Assembly (NCBI GenBank): GCA_964454675.1 | Contig: CAYVUB010000012.1 | Span: forward strand, 1-64,000 | Source: CAYVUB01 sp964454675 | Lineage (GTDB): Bacteria > Bacteroidota > Bacteroidia > Flavobacteriales > Flavobacteriaceae | DNA: 64,000 nt | Direction: 5' to 3' | In this document: positions 1 through 7,362 of the stretch, piece by piece | How the letters are laid out: every line of letters starts with the position of its first letter | Numbering within the stretch: position 1 is the first letter of the stretch | Translations under genes and position numbers: made by a program | Notes under the pieces: generated by a model | Databases searched by the model: none | Told to the model about the DNA's origin: nothing | The model's input: only the letters and a program-made list of their open reading frames with translations

Positions 1-1175
1 GCCGCAATCCCCGGAAGCGTTTGTCCTTCTAAGCTTTCGAGCATGGCACCACCGCCGGTACTTACATAACTCACTTTGTGTTCAAAGCCAAATTGCTTCA
101 CCGCCGCCACCGAATCACCTCCGCCAACTAATGAAAATGCGCCGTTTCCGGTTGCTTCGGCAATAGAGTTTCCAAGAGCAATGGTGCCTTTTGCAAAGCT
201 TTCCATTTCAAAAACCCCTAACGGCCCGTTCCATAAAATGGTTTTGCATTGCATCACAATATTGTGAAAATTTTCTATGGATTTTGGTCCGGCATCCAAA
301 CCTTGCCATCCGTCGGGAATGTTTGTGACATCAACAATTTGTGTTTTTGCGTTATTATCAAAAGCATCGGCAGCAACGACATCAACCGGTAAATGTACTT
401 GAACGTTTTTGGCTTTTGCTTGTTTTAAAATGTCCAATGCCAAGTCCATTTTATCATCTTCACAAATAGAATTTCCAACTTTTCCGCCCTGCGCTTTGAT
501 AAATGTAAAGGTCATGCCGCCACCAATAATCAAATGGTCAACTTTGTCTAAAATATTTTCTATAATGGTGATTTTTGAAGACACTTTTGCACCGCCAAGC
601 ACTGCCAGTACAGGCTTCTCGCCGGTTTTCATCACCTTATCAATACTTTCAATTTCTTGTGCCATTAAAGTACCAAAGCATTTTTGATTTGGAAAAAATT
701 GTGCAATAATAGTTGTAGAAGCATGCGCCCTGTGTGCTGTGCCAAAAGCGTCATTCACATAAATATCTCCCAATGCCGCCAACTGCTTTGAAAACGCAGC
801 ATCGCCGGCTTCTTCTTCTTTATAAAAACGTAAATTTTCTAATAACAACACTTGCCCCGGTTTAAGGTTGGCAGCGGCTTTTTCGGCGTTATCGCCTACG
901 CAATCATCAACAAACAAAACGCTTTGTCCCAACACGTTTTCAACATCTTTCAAAATATGGCGTAATGAAAATTCGTCCTGTTTTCCTTTCGGGCGACCCA
1001 AATGCGACATCAAAATACAACTGCCGCCATCTTCCAGAATTTTTGCAATGGTTGGTTTTGCCGCAACGATGCGTGTAGTGTCGGTTACCTCGAAATTTTC
1101 GTTTAAAGGCACGTTAAAATCAACACGTATCAGGGTTTTTTTATCTTTAAAACTGAAGTCGTTTATGGTTTTCAT
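1..1175 (-). CDS. pgk: Phosphoglycerate kinase, 3' end cut by window edge
   Basis: Makes ATP from 1,3-bisphosphoglycerate and ADP in cytoplasmic glycolysis. The minus-strand reading frame opens with ATG at 1175 (MKTINDFSFKDKK) and stays open to the window edge, giving 391 codons; the family is about 395 residues, so only the last few are missing. Visible motifs are RVDFNVPL near residue 18 (substrate-binding loop), MSHLGRPKG near residue 56, LLLENLRF, and the C-terminal glycine-rich GGGDSVAAV nucleotide-binding loop. The start is supported by a -7 element 30 bases upstream. It is divergent from holB. Identification is secure. Confidence 0.96.
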   Translation of the reverse strand, partial: MKTINDFSFKDKKTLIRVDFNVPLNENFEVTDTTRIVAAKPTIAKILEDGGSCILMSHLGRPKGKQDEFSLRHILKDVENVLGQSVLFVDDCVGDNAEKAAANLKPGQVLLLENLRFYKEEEAGDAAFSKQLAALGDIYVNDAFGTAHRAHASTTIIAQFFPNQKCFGTLMAQEIESIDKVMKTGEKPVLAVLGGAKVSSKITIIENILDKVDHLIIGGGMTFTFIKAQGGKVGNSICEDDKMDLALDILKQAKAKNVQVHLPVDVVAADAFDNNAKTQIVDVTNIPDGWQGLDAGPKSIENFHNIVMQCKTILWNGPLGVFEMESFAKGTIALGNSIAEATGNGAFSLVGGGDSVAAVKQFGFEHKVSYVSTGGGAMLESLEGQTLPGIA

Positions 1176-1204
1176 TTCAAATTAATTATTTCTAGATTAA
1201 ACAA

Positions 1205-1212
1205 CAAATGTA
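1205..1212 (-). promoter_or_regulatory. Bacteroidetes -7 promoter element for pgk
   Basis: Reads TACATTTG on the minus strand, matching TAnnTTTG, 30 bases upstream of the pgk ATG. No convincing -33 TTG at a standard distance was seen. Confidence 0.55.
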
Positions 1213-1315
1213 ACCAAATAAAAAGAGCTTTAAAACGTCTTTTTTACGAAAACGATTGCAGCGGTTTCTTTTTTGGCAAATCATTCGTCATATACACATA
1301 ACCAAAAAAAATACA

Positions 1316-1323
1316 TAGTTTTG
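1316..1323 (+). promoter_or_regulatory. -7 promoter element for holB
   Basis: TAGTTTTG matches TAnnTTTG and ends 4 bases before the holB ATG. With the usual spacing transcription would start at or next to the ATG, so the mRNA could be leaderless or nearly so. No clear -33 box. Confidence 0.4.
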
Positions 1324-1327
1324 TGCT

Positions 1328-2482
1328 ATGCTATTTTCAGAAATTTTAGGGCAAGAACATCTTAAAAGCCACTTAACCCAAAGTGTCGATAACGGTCGCA
1401 TACCTCATGCGCAATTGTTTGTCGGTCCCGAAGGCTGCGGCGCTCTGCCCATGGCTATTGCTTATGCGCAGTATATTTTGTGCCATAACAAAAATGCCGA
1501 AAATACCGGCGGCAATGAGGCTTGTAATCTTAAATTTTCTAACGTTTCGCATCCCGATCTGCATTTTGCTTTTCCGGTGGCAACCAACGACAAAATAAAA
1601 AGCCATCCCGTTTCCAATCATTTTATGGAAGAATGGCGGCAATTGATACACCGGCAGCCTTACGGAAATTTGTTTGACTGGTACAAGCTCATTGGGATTG
1701 ATAACAAACAAGGTCAAATAGGGGTCGATGAAGCTCAGGATATTGTAAAATCGCTGTCGCTGATGGCTTATGAAGGCGGTTACAAAATTATGATTATCTG
1801 GATGGCAGAAAAAATGAATATTGCAGCCTCCAATAAGCTCCTGAAACTCATTGAAGAGCCACCAAATAAAACGGTTTTTATCCTGATTGCCGAAGATGAA
1901 GGACAAATCATCAACACGATTCGCTCACGATGCCAGGTGCTGCATTTTCCGCCACTGGCAGAAGCCGTGATAAAAGAGTCGCTGGTCAAAAATTTTCAGG
2001 TTGAAGAACCTGTTGCGGCAAAAATAGCGCATCAATCTAACGGAAACTACAATAAAGCCTGCGATTTGGTGTATCAGGATTCTGAAGATTTGCAGTTTGA
2101 AGAATGGTTTATTTTCTGGATACGCAGTGCTTTTAAAGCCAAAGGTAATAAAGCGGCAATACACGATTTGATTGCCTGGGCAGACGATGTTTCAAAAACG
2201 GGACGCGAAACCCAAAAGCAGTTTTTGCTGTTTTGCCTTGATTTTTTCAGGCAGGCTATGCTGCTTAATTACAACGCGGCACAATTGGTTTACATAGAAC
2301 CCAAAACCAATAATTTTAAATTGGAAAATTTTGCGCCTTTTGTCAATGAAGGCAATATTATGGACATTTCAAACGAGCTTCAGGATGCGTTGTATCATAT
2401 AGAACGCAACGGAAACTCAAAAATAATCCTGACCGATTTATCCATAAAACTCACACGGTTACTGCATAAAAAAGCCGGCTAA
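1328..2482 (+). CDS. holB: DNA polymerase III subunit delta'
   Basis: Clamp-loader subunit that helps load the sliding clamp at the replication fork. The 384-aa product opens with an AAA+ type region (FSEILGQEHLKSHL, then IPHAQLFVGPEGCGALPMA). The Walker A-like loop, GPEGCGALP, lacks the GKT lysine/threonine, as expected for a delta' subunit that does not hydrolyse ATP. NKLLKLIEEPP near residue 165 and the SRC-like sensor IRSRCQVLHF near 202 are typical of DnaX/HolB proteins. It stands alone, divergent from pgk and convergent with the OmpH-like gene, sharing a bidirectional terminator. Confidence 0.93.
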   Translation: MLFSEILGQEHLKSHLTQSVDNGRIPHAQLFVGPEGCGALPMAIAYAQYILCHNKNAENTGGNEACNLKFSNVSHPDLHFAFPVATNDKIKSHPVSNHFMEEWRQLIHRQPYGNLFDWYKLIGIDNKQGQIGVDEAQDIVKSLSLMAYEGGYKIMIIWMAEKMNIAASNKLLKLIEEPPNKTVFILIAEDEGQIINTIRSRCQVLHFPPLAEAVIKESLVKNFQVEEPVAAKIAHQSNGNYNKACDLVYQDSEDLQFEEWFIFWIRSAFKAKGNKAAIHDLIAWADDVSKTGRETQKQFLLFCLDFFRQAMLLNYNAAQLVYIEPKTNNFKLENFAPFVNEGNIMDISNELQDALYHIERNGNSKIILTDLSIKLTRLLHKKAG

Positions 2483-2495
2483 ATAACCGGCTTTT
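2470..2495. terminator. Bidirectional hairpin terminator, holB / OmpH-like
   Basis: Perfect 9-bp stem AAAAGCCGG (2470-2478) with CCGGCTTTT (2487-2495) and an 8-base loop. The holB stop lies inside the hairpin. A/T runs on both sides suit termination in both directions between convergent genes. Confidence 0.8.
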
Positions 2496-2516
2496 AAATA
2501 CTATATTTTAAAACTA

Positions 2517-3035
2517 TTATTGTTTCTTTTTGTACTCTGCATTAAGCGCGTCAAGCAATTCTTTGGTTAAATCGTTATCTTCTTTACCATACATAACGCT
2601 TCCTGCATCATTGCTTCCCAGGATATACGTGTAGCCGTTTTTCTTACCGTAATCTTTTACAAAGGTTTTTACTTCTTTAATCAGCGTATCAATTTGTGTC
2701 TGGCTTTCTTTTTGGATTTCCAGCTCTTCATTTTGAAACTGTTGTTGTAAAAACTGTTGTTTCTGTCCTAATATCTGGTATTGTTCTTGCGCGGCTTTTT
2801 GAGACATGCTTCCGGCTTTTCTTTGAAAATCCTGAGTTTCTAACTGAAATGCTCTTCCTATACTGTCCACTCTTTTATTGAAATTGGTAATTTTTCTTTC
2901 AAATCTGCTTTCAATGTCTTTTTTCTTCAGGTAATCATTAATGAGTTTGCCGTTGTCAACATATCCAACTTTCATTTCGTTTTGACAAGAAGCAAACAAC
3001 AACGCTGCAAGTACAAGTAATAAACTATTTTTCAT
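2517..3035 (-). CDS. OmpH/Skp-family periplasmic chaperone, lipoprotein
   Basis: Member of the OmpH (Skp) family, which holds unfolded outer-membrane proteins in the periplasm. I take ATG at 3035, 172 aa, because it gives a clean lipoprotein signal (MKNSLLLVLAALLFASC, cysteine at 17) and a -7 promoter element occupies 3057-3064, ruling out the longer reading. After the cysteine comes the family opening KVGYVDNGKLINDY, then a long charged, Gln-rich coiled coil (about residues 40-125) like the Skp tentacles, and a C-terminal strand KKNGYTYILGS. Lipid anchoring is an inference from the lipobox. Confidence 0.85.
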   Translation of the reverse strand: MKNSLLLVLAALLFASCQNEMKVGYVDNGKLINDYLKKKDIESRFERKITNFNKRVDSIGRAFQLETQDFQRKAGSMSQKAAQEQYQILGQKQQFLQQQFQNEELEIQKESQTQIDTLIKEVKTFVKDYGKKNGYTYILGSNDAGSVMYGKEDNDLTKELLDALNAEYKKKQ

Positions 3036-3056
3036 TTTGTGAATTTTAAATTTTTG

Positions 3057-3064
3057 CAAATGTA
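3057..3064 (-). promoter_or_regulatory. -7 promoter element for the OmpH-like gene
   Basis: TACATTTG on the minus strand, 22 bases upstream of the ATG at 3035; it decides the start choice for that gene. Confidence 0.55.
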
Positions 3065-3243
3065 TAAAAGTATATGGTATAATCCCGAAAATAATTTATA
3101 TTGAAATAATTTATGACACAAGCAAACACTATAAATTATTTATATAAGAAATGGCTTTTGCAAACAGGGGTTTAAAGCTGTTTTAAAAGAAAGCCGGCTT
3201 AGGTGTCGTTTTGAGGCAAAATACGCTTTAAAATCGCTTTAAA

Positions 3244-4113
3244 TTAATTTTCGCTGTTTTTTATCACATAAATTAAGGACGAATACGCTCCGGAACGCTT
3301 TGCTTTACAATTTGATCGCCAACCTATCCAAAAAGCCTTAAACGGATTCATTTTTCCTGTTTTATATTTTTCTGAAAGCAACGACACATAATACGCATCA
3401 AAAAGCATCGGGTGCATTTGTACAACTTCCAGGTTTTGTTTAGAAACTAATTTTGAAATCGCTGTTTTAGAAAAATGCCACAAATGTCTCGGCACATCAT
3501 AAGCTGCCCAAAATTCTTTATAATGATTGGCATCGTAACTTTTAAAATTGGGCACAGCAACAATTAAAGTGCCGTTGGGTTTTAATAATTTTTTAAATTG
3601 GATGATATGCGTATCCAAATCGGGTAAATGTTCCAGTACGTGCCAAAGTGTAATGACATCAAAACTACCCAGATTGAGTTTTAAAAAATAGTCTGCGTCA
3701 AAAACGGCATTATTTGTTTTTTGATTGGCGATGGTTCTGGCTTTTTCGTTGGGTTCAATTCCGGTAATCTGCCAGCCGTTTTGTTTTGCGGTTTCTAAAA
3801 AATCGCCTGTACCGCAACCAAAATCCAAAAGCTGCTTTTCGGTGTTTGAAAAGCGGTCAATCAATTTCAGTTTTCGTTTTAAGGCGATAGATTTTACAGT
3901 ATGGTATGCTTTTTCAAACAGGTTGCGTTTACCATCGGTATGCGAAATGTAGTCGTCACTTTTGTAATAACCGGGCAATTTTTCAAGTGAAGGTTGTGGA
4001 AATGTTTCGAGCATATCCATATCTTCATTGTAAATAAGCTGAAATGTTTCTTTGGAAACCGAATAATCTTTTACTTTTAAAAACACTGTTTTGTTTGTTT
4101 TATCTGCTGCCAA
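3244..4113 (-). CDS. Class I SAM-dependent methyltransferase
   Basis: 289-aa cytoplasmic methyltransferase of unknown substrate. The AdoMet-binding signature LLDFGCGTGDFLETA lies near residue 92-106, followed by acidic loop GIEPNEKA and motif FDVITLWHVLEHLPD; the layout is that of Methyltransf_11/23 families. The N-terminal 80 residues (with LPGYYKSDDYISHTDG) and the C-terminal extension ending LIYVIKNSEN are seen in the Bacteroidetes members. It lies downstream of mnmG on the same strand, separated by about 300 bases that include a parS-like site and an assembly gap, so co-transcription is uncertain. Confidence 0.85.
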   Translation of the reverse strand: MAADKTNKTVFLKVKDYSVSKETFQLIYNEDMDMLETFPQPSLEKLPGYYKSDDYISHTDGKRNLFEKAYHTVKSIALKRKLKLIDRFSNTEKQLLDFGCGTGDFLETAKQNGWQITGIEPNEKARTIANQKTNNAVFDADYFLKLNLGSFDVITLWHVLEHLPDLDTHIIQFKKLLKPNGTLIVAVPNFKSYDANHYKEFWAAYDVPRHLWHFSKTAISKLVSKQNLEVVQMHPMLFDAYYVSLLSEKYKTGKMNPFKAFWIGWRSNCKAKRSGAYSSLIYVIKNSEN

Positions 4114-4133
4114 TGTAATGCGTTTAATAAAGA

Positions 4134-4149
4134 TGTTTCACGTGGAACA
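4134..4149. promoter_or_regulatory. parS-like site (near-palindrome)
   Basis: TGTTTCACGTGGAACA, one step from a perfect palindrome and matching the ParB-binding consensus TGTTNCACGTGNAACA. It is one of three such sites within 2.8 kb around mnmG. Confidence 0.7.
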
Positions 4150-4172
4150 AAGGATTTTTTGATTTACGATTA

Positions 4173-4382
4173 ATTGTATAGTGTATTTAGCTTGCTTTTT
4201 CAACTTCAACTTCAACTTCAACTTCAANNNNNNNNNNNNNNNNNNNNNNNNNNNNNNNNNNNNNNNNNNNNNNNNNNNNNNNNNNNNNNNNNNNNNNNNN
4301 NNNNNNNNNNNNNNNNNNNNNNNNNNNATTGTATAGTGTATTTAGCTTGCTTTTTCAACTTCAACTTCAACTTCAACTTCAA
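4173..4382. repeat. 100-N assembly gap with identical 55-bp flanks and CAACTT microsatellite
   Basis: Bases 4173-4227 and 4328-4382 are identical over 55 bp and enclose exactly 100 Ns. The shared end holds four to five copies of the hexamer CAACTT. The same 55-bp design flanks the second gap, so the duplication is best read as contig-end overlap at k=55, not biology. Apparent reading frames across it are artefacts. Confidence 0.9.
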
Positions 4383-4413
4383 TTTCAACTTGGTTAATCG
4401 TAAATCTACAATC

Positions 4414-6282
4414 TTATCGTCCCATATACACCAACAACACCGAAATATCACTTGGCGACACACCACTTACCCGTGATGCCTGAGAAATGGTTTTAGGGCG
4501 AATTTTGTTAAGCTTTTCACGGCCTTCAAAACTCATAGACTTGATTTGCGAATAATCAAAATTGTCGGGGATTCTTATATTCTCCAATCTGTTGAGCTTA
4601 TCGGCATTGTTTTTTTCCTTGTCAATATATCCTGAATATTTTACCTGAATTTCTGTTTGCTCAATAATTTCATCATCCAGTTGATGTTCGTTTATATACG
4701 CTTCAACAGATGCTATCTTGCGCATATCGTCCATATCAATATTGGGTCTGGCAAATATTTTAAACAACTTTCCGGACTGGATAACTTCAACCGATTGGTT
4801 GTCTTTTAATATTGGATTGATGACTTCCGGGGCAACACTTGTTTCTCTAAAAAATTCGACAAACGCTTCCGATTTCGATTGCTTTTCTTCCATTCTGCGC
4901 AAACGCTTTTCACTTGCCAAACCAAGTTCAAAACCTTTAGGTGTTAATCTTAAATCGGCATTATCCTGGCGCAACAAGGTTCTGTATTCGGCACGTGACG
5001 TGAACATCCTGTAAGGTTCTTCGGTGCCTTTGGTAATCAAATCATCTATCAAAACACCTATATAAGCCTCGCTGCGTTTCAGGACAAATTCATCCCGTTC
5101 CTGTACTTTTAACGCTGCATTAATGCCCGCCATCAAACCTTGCGAAGCCGCTTCTTCATAACCCGTAGTCCCGTTGATTTGACCGGCAAAATATAAGCCG
5201 TCAACCAACTTGGTTTCTAATGTGTGCTTTAATTGTGTCGGCGGAAAATAATCGTACTCGATAGCATAACCGGGACGGAAAAATTTGACGTTTTCAAAAC
5301 CTTCAACCGAACGCAATGCTTTAAACTGTACATCTTCCGGTAACGACGTTGAAAATCCGTTGACATACACTTCAACCGTATTCCAGCCTTCTGGCTCTAC
5401 AAATAATTGATGCCTCTCTTTATCTGCAAAGCGGTTTATTTTATCCTCGATAGACGGGCAATATCTTGGCCCGGTGCTTTGTATTCTACCGTTAAACATT
5501 GGCGAGCGGTCAAAGCCTTCACGAAGCAAATCGTGAACTTCGGGACTTGTATAGGTTAAATGACAATCTCTTTGAACGGTCAACGGTTTTGTAATATCCG
5601 AATAGGAAAATTTTTCAGGAATAGCGTCGCCGGATTCTACAGTCATTTTTGAGTAATCCAAAGAACGACCATCAACACGTGGCGGCGTTCCTGTTTTCAT
5701 TCTGCCGGCATCAAAACCCAATTGTACTAATTGTTCAGTAATACCGGTGGCGGCTTTCTCACCTGCACGACCACCACCAAAATTTTTATCGCCTATATGA
5801 ATCAATCCGTTTAAAAAAGTACCATTGGTAAGCACTACGGATTTTGCTTTTATTTCAATTCCCAAAGACGTGATAACGCCTTCTACTTTGTTATTTTTAA
5901 CGAGCAATCCGCTTACCATATCCTGAAAAAAATCAAGATTTGGCGTTTGCTCCAACATCAAGCGCCAGTCTTCTGCAAAACGCATACGGTCACTTTGCAC
6001 ACGCGGACTCCACATAGCCGGACCTTTGGATTTGTTGAGCATTTTAAACTGTATTGCCGATGTATCGCTCACTATACCACTGTAACCTCCGAGTGCATCA
6101 ATTTCCCGAACAATCTGCCCTTTTGCAATTCCTCCCATTGCAGGATTACACGACATCTGTGCTATGTTCTGCAAACTCATCGTTATCAGCAACGTCTTAC
6201 AACCCATATTGGCAGACGAGGCAGACGCCTCCGAACCTGCATGCCCTCCTCCTACTACTATTACATCGTATGTATCAAACAT
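4414..6282 (-). CDS. mnmG: tRNA uridine-5-carboxymethylaminomethyl(34) synthesis enzyme MnmG
   Basis: FAD- and NADH-dependent partner of MnmE that installs carboxymethylaminomethyl groups on wobble U34 of tRNAs. The 622-aa length is standard. The Rossmann FAD motif VVGGGHAGSEAS starts at residue 10. Family signatures include MSCNPAMGGIAKGQIVREID, GTFLNGLIHIGDKNFGGGR and TGTPPRVDGRS, and the C-terminal helical tRNA-binding region ends QASRVSGVSPSDISVLLVYM. mnmG (gidA) is often found near replication origins, which fits the parS-like sites on both sides. Confidence 0.97.
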   Translation of the reverse strand: MFDTYDVIVVGGGHAGSEASASSANMGCKTLLITMSLQNIAQMSCNPAMGGIAKGQIVREIDALGGYSGIVSDTSAIQFKMLNKSKGPAMWSPRVQSDRMRFAEDWRLMLEQTPNLDFFQDMVSGLLVKNNKVEGVITSLGIEIKAKSVVLTNGTFLNGLIHIGDKNFGGGRAGEKAATGITEQLVQLGFDAGRMKTGTPPRVDGRSLDYSKMTVESGDAIPEKFSYSDITKPLTVQRDCHLTYTSPEVHDLLREGFDRSPMFNGRIQSTGPRYCPSIEDKINRFADKERHQLFVEPEGWNTVEVYVNGFSTSLPEDVQFKALRSVEGFENVKFFRPGYAIEYDYFPPTQLKHTLETKLVDGLYFAGQINGTTGYEEAASQGLMAGINAALKVQERDEFVLKRSEAYIGVLIDDLITKGTEEPYRMFTSRAEYRTLLRQDNADLRLTPKGFELGLASEKRLRRMEEKQSKSEAFVEFFRETSVAPEVINPILKDNQSVEVIQSGKLFKIFARPNIDMDDMRKIASVEAYINEHQLDDEIIEQTEIQVKYSGYIDKEKNNADKLNRLENIRIPDNFDYSQIKSMSFEGREKLNKIRPKTISQASRVSGVSPSDISVLLVYMGR

Positions 6283-6318
6283 TTAGTTTTTTGTTTAATT
6301 GTTGATTTGTTTAATCGT

Positions 6319-6777
6319 TTATAATGTTTCAAATCTTACTTTTATTGCACCGTTTTGAATATTAAAATTTATTCGTTCAATTAAAAATTCAACATCTCTT
6401 TTTAATTGTTCTTTCAAATAATAATCTTCAATATTATATAAAATTTCTTTATAAAAATCAGGATTATTTTCAATGCAATTTTTAAATTCAACCAATTTAG
6501 GCAATAACAAATCTAAAGCTACAAAATTGTCATTATCATCGTCATTCCAATAATTATCATTCCAATAATCTAAAATGAACAAATCAATATTTAGCTTTTT
6601 TTCTAACATTGTCATTAACCTTCCTTCATCTTCAATTTCAGACCAATGTTCCCTTGTCATAATCAAGTTTAAACCATTACGAGCATCAAAATTATATTTT
6701 TCTCTTAATTCTAAATATTTTTCAATCGGCTCAATTTTATCAAAGATAAATTTAAGTTCTAACCCTACTGCTCCCAT
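6319..6777 (-). CDS. Hypothetical protein, 152 aa
   Basis: I do not recognise a family. The product is acidic and soluble-looking, with no signal peptide or membrane segment. It has an Asn/Asp-rich patch (YWNDNYWNDDDNDN, about residues 71-84) and alternating amphipathic stretches (residues 110-150). Its DNA is visibly more AT-rich than mnmG beside it. It sits between mnmG and two parS-like sites with 36 bases to mnmG. The size, acidity and isolation resemble immunity-type or other accessory single genes, but that is only a resemblance. Confidence 0.6.
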   Translation of the reverse strand: MGAVGLELKFIFDKIEPIEKYLELREKYNFDARNGLNLIMTREHWSEIEDEGRLMTMLEKKLNIDLFILDYWNDNYWNDDDNDNFVALDLLLPKLVEFKNCIENNPDFYKEILYNIEDYYLKEQLKRDVEFLIERINFNIQNGAIKVRFETL

Positions 6778-6789
6778 TTTATATTTTTA

Positions 6790-6813
6790 GATTGCTTCGT
6801 TCCTCGCAATGAC
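6790..6813. repeat. Short dispersed palindromic repeat (GTCATTGCGAGG type)
   Basis: Minus strand begins GTCATTGCGAGGAACGAAGC; the outer arms ATTGC and GCAAT pair. This motif is familiar to me as an interspersed intergenic repeat in many bacterial genomes. It lies directly beside the parS-like site at 6821. Confidence 0.5.
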
Positions 6814-6820
6814 AGGCTGT

Positions 6821-6836
6821 TGTTCCACGTGGAACT
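6821..6836. promoter_or_regulatory. parS-like site
   Basis: TGTTCCACGTGGAACT, a palindrome apart from the last base, 60 bases from the next copy. Confidence 0.7.
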
Positions 6837-6891
6837 TTTTATTTAGGTATTGGATATTTAAAACCAATAAAATTATATTTATTACTTCCTA

Positions 6892-7311
6892 TTACTGTTC
6901 CACGTGGAACATCTTTATTTTTTCGTCTTCTTTGGAGCGCATCAGTTTAGAGTCTGTTTCTGTTTTGTCTTTGTAACCACAATAGTGCAAAACTCCGTGA
7001 GCCATTACCCTACGTAGTTCCTCCTCAAACGAAACTCCGAAATCCTGTGCATTTTCCCTTACCCTCTCAACAGAAATAAATATATCTCCCGAAATCAAAT
7101 TCCCAATCGTGTAATCAAACGAAATTATATCCGTAAGCGTTTGATGTTCAAGATATTGTACGTTAATTTCATACAAATAATAATCATCACAAAAGATGTA
7201 ATTTATCTCTCCCTCCGTTTTGTCCTCCGATTCGATAACCTCTGCTATCCAATCTTCGTATTTTTTCTCATTATCTAACTGAAAATCAGTTTCGTAGTTG
7301 AATACCACCAT
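6892..7311 (-). CDS. ybeY: Endoribonuclease YbeY (rRNA maturation)
   Basis: Zinc-dependent RNase involved in 16S rRNA 3' processing and ribosome quality control. I choose ATG at 7311 (MVVFNYETDFQL, 139 aa), the usual start in relatives; the frame also allows 7338, but that would run into the hairpin at 7331-7360. Core sequence: YLYEINVQYLEHQTLTDIISF, then GDIFISVERV and the metal motif AHGVLHYCGYKDKTETD (His at the first two ligand positions; the third, usually His, is in the KDKTETD segment as in other Bacteroidetes). The last residues MFHVEQ are encoded by the parS-like palindrome at 6896-6911, so a DNA site has been built into the coding end. Confidence 0.93.
   Translation of the reverse strand: MVVFNYETDFQLDNEKKYEDWIAEVIESEDKTEGEINYIFCDDYYLYEINVQYLEHQTLTDIISFDYTIGNLISGDIFISVERVRENAQDFGVSFEEELRRVMAHGVLHYCGYKDKTETDSKLMRSKEDEKIKMFHVEQ
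6896..6911. promoter_or_regulatory. Perfect parS-like palindrome inside the ybeY 3' end
   Basis: TGTTCCACGTGGAACA, a perfect 16-bp palindrome, encodes FHVEQ at the YbeY C-terminus just before its stop. Confidence 0.75.
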
Positions 7312-7330
7312 ACTTTTTATTTTTAAAATC

Positions 7331-7360
7331 TCTCGCACCTGTCTGCCGACAGGTGCGAGA
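7331..7360. repeat. Perfect 13-bp-arm palindrome between DUF4175 gene and ybeY
   Basis: TCTCGCACCTGTC (7331-7343), loop TGCC, GACAGGTGCGAGA (7348-7360). It is 2 bases past the DUF4175 stop and 19 bases upstream of the ybeY ATG, so it may attenuate read-through. Its core CCTGTCTGCCGACAGG matches the palindromes inserted in glnS and the metal ATPase gene. Confidence 0.7.
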
Positions 7361-7362
7361 AA

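Noticed and set aside
1373..1906. 177-codon minus-strand frame inside holB
   Set aside because: Shadow of a well-supported delta' gene.
4201..4382. CAACTT tandem repeat as a CRISPR or phase-variation tract
   Set aside because: Unit is 6 bp with no spacers and lies between genes beside an assembly gap; no frame depends on its length.
4174..4476. Reading frames crossing the first N gap
   Set aside because: They consist of Ns plus a hexamer repeat and an assembly duplicate; no protein is supported.
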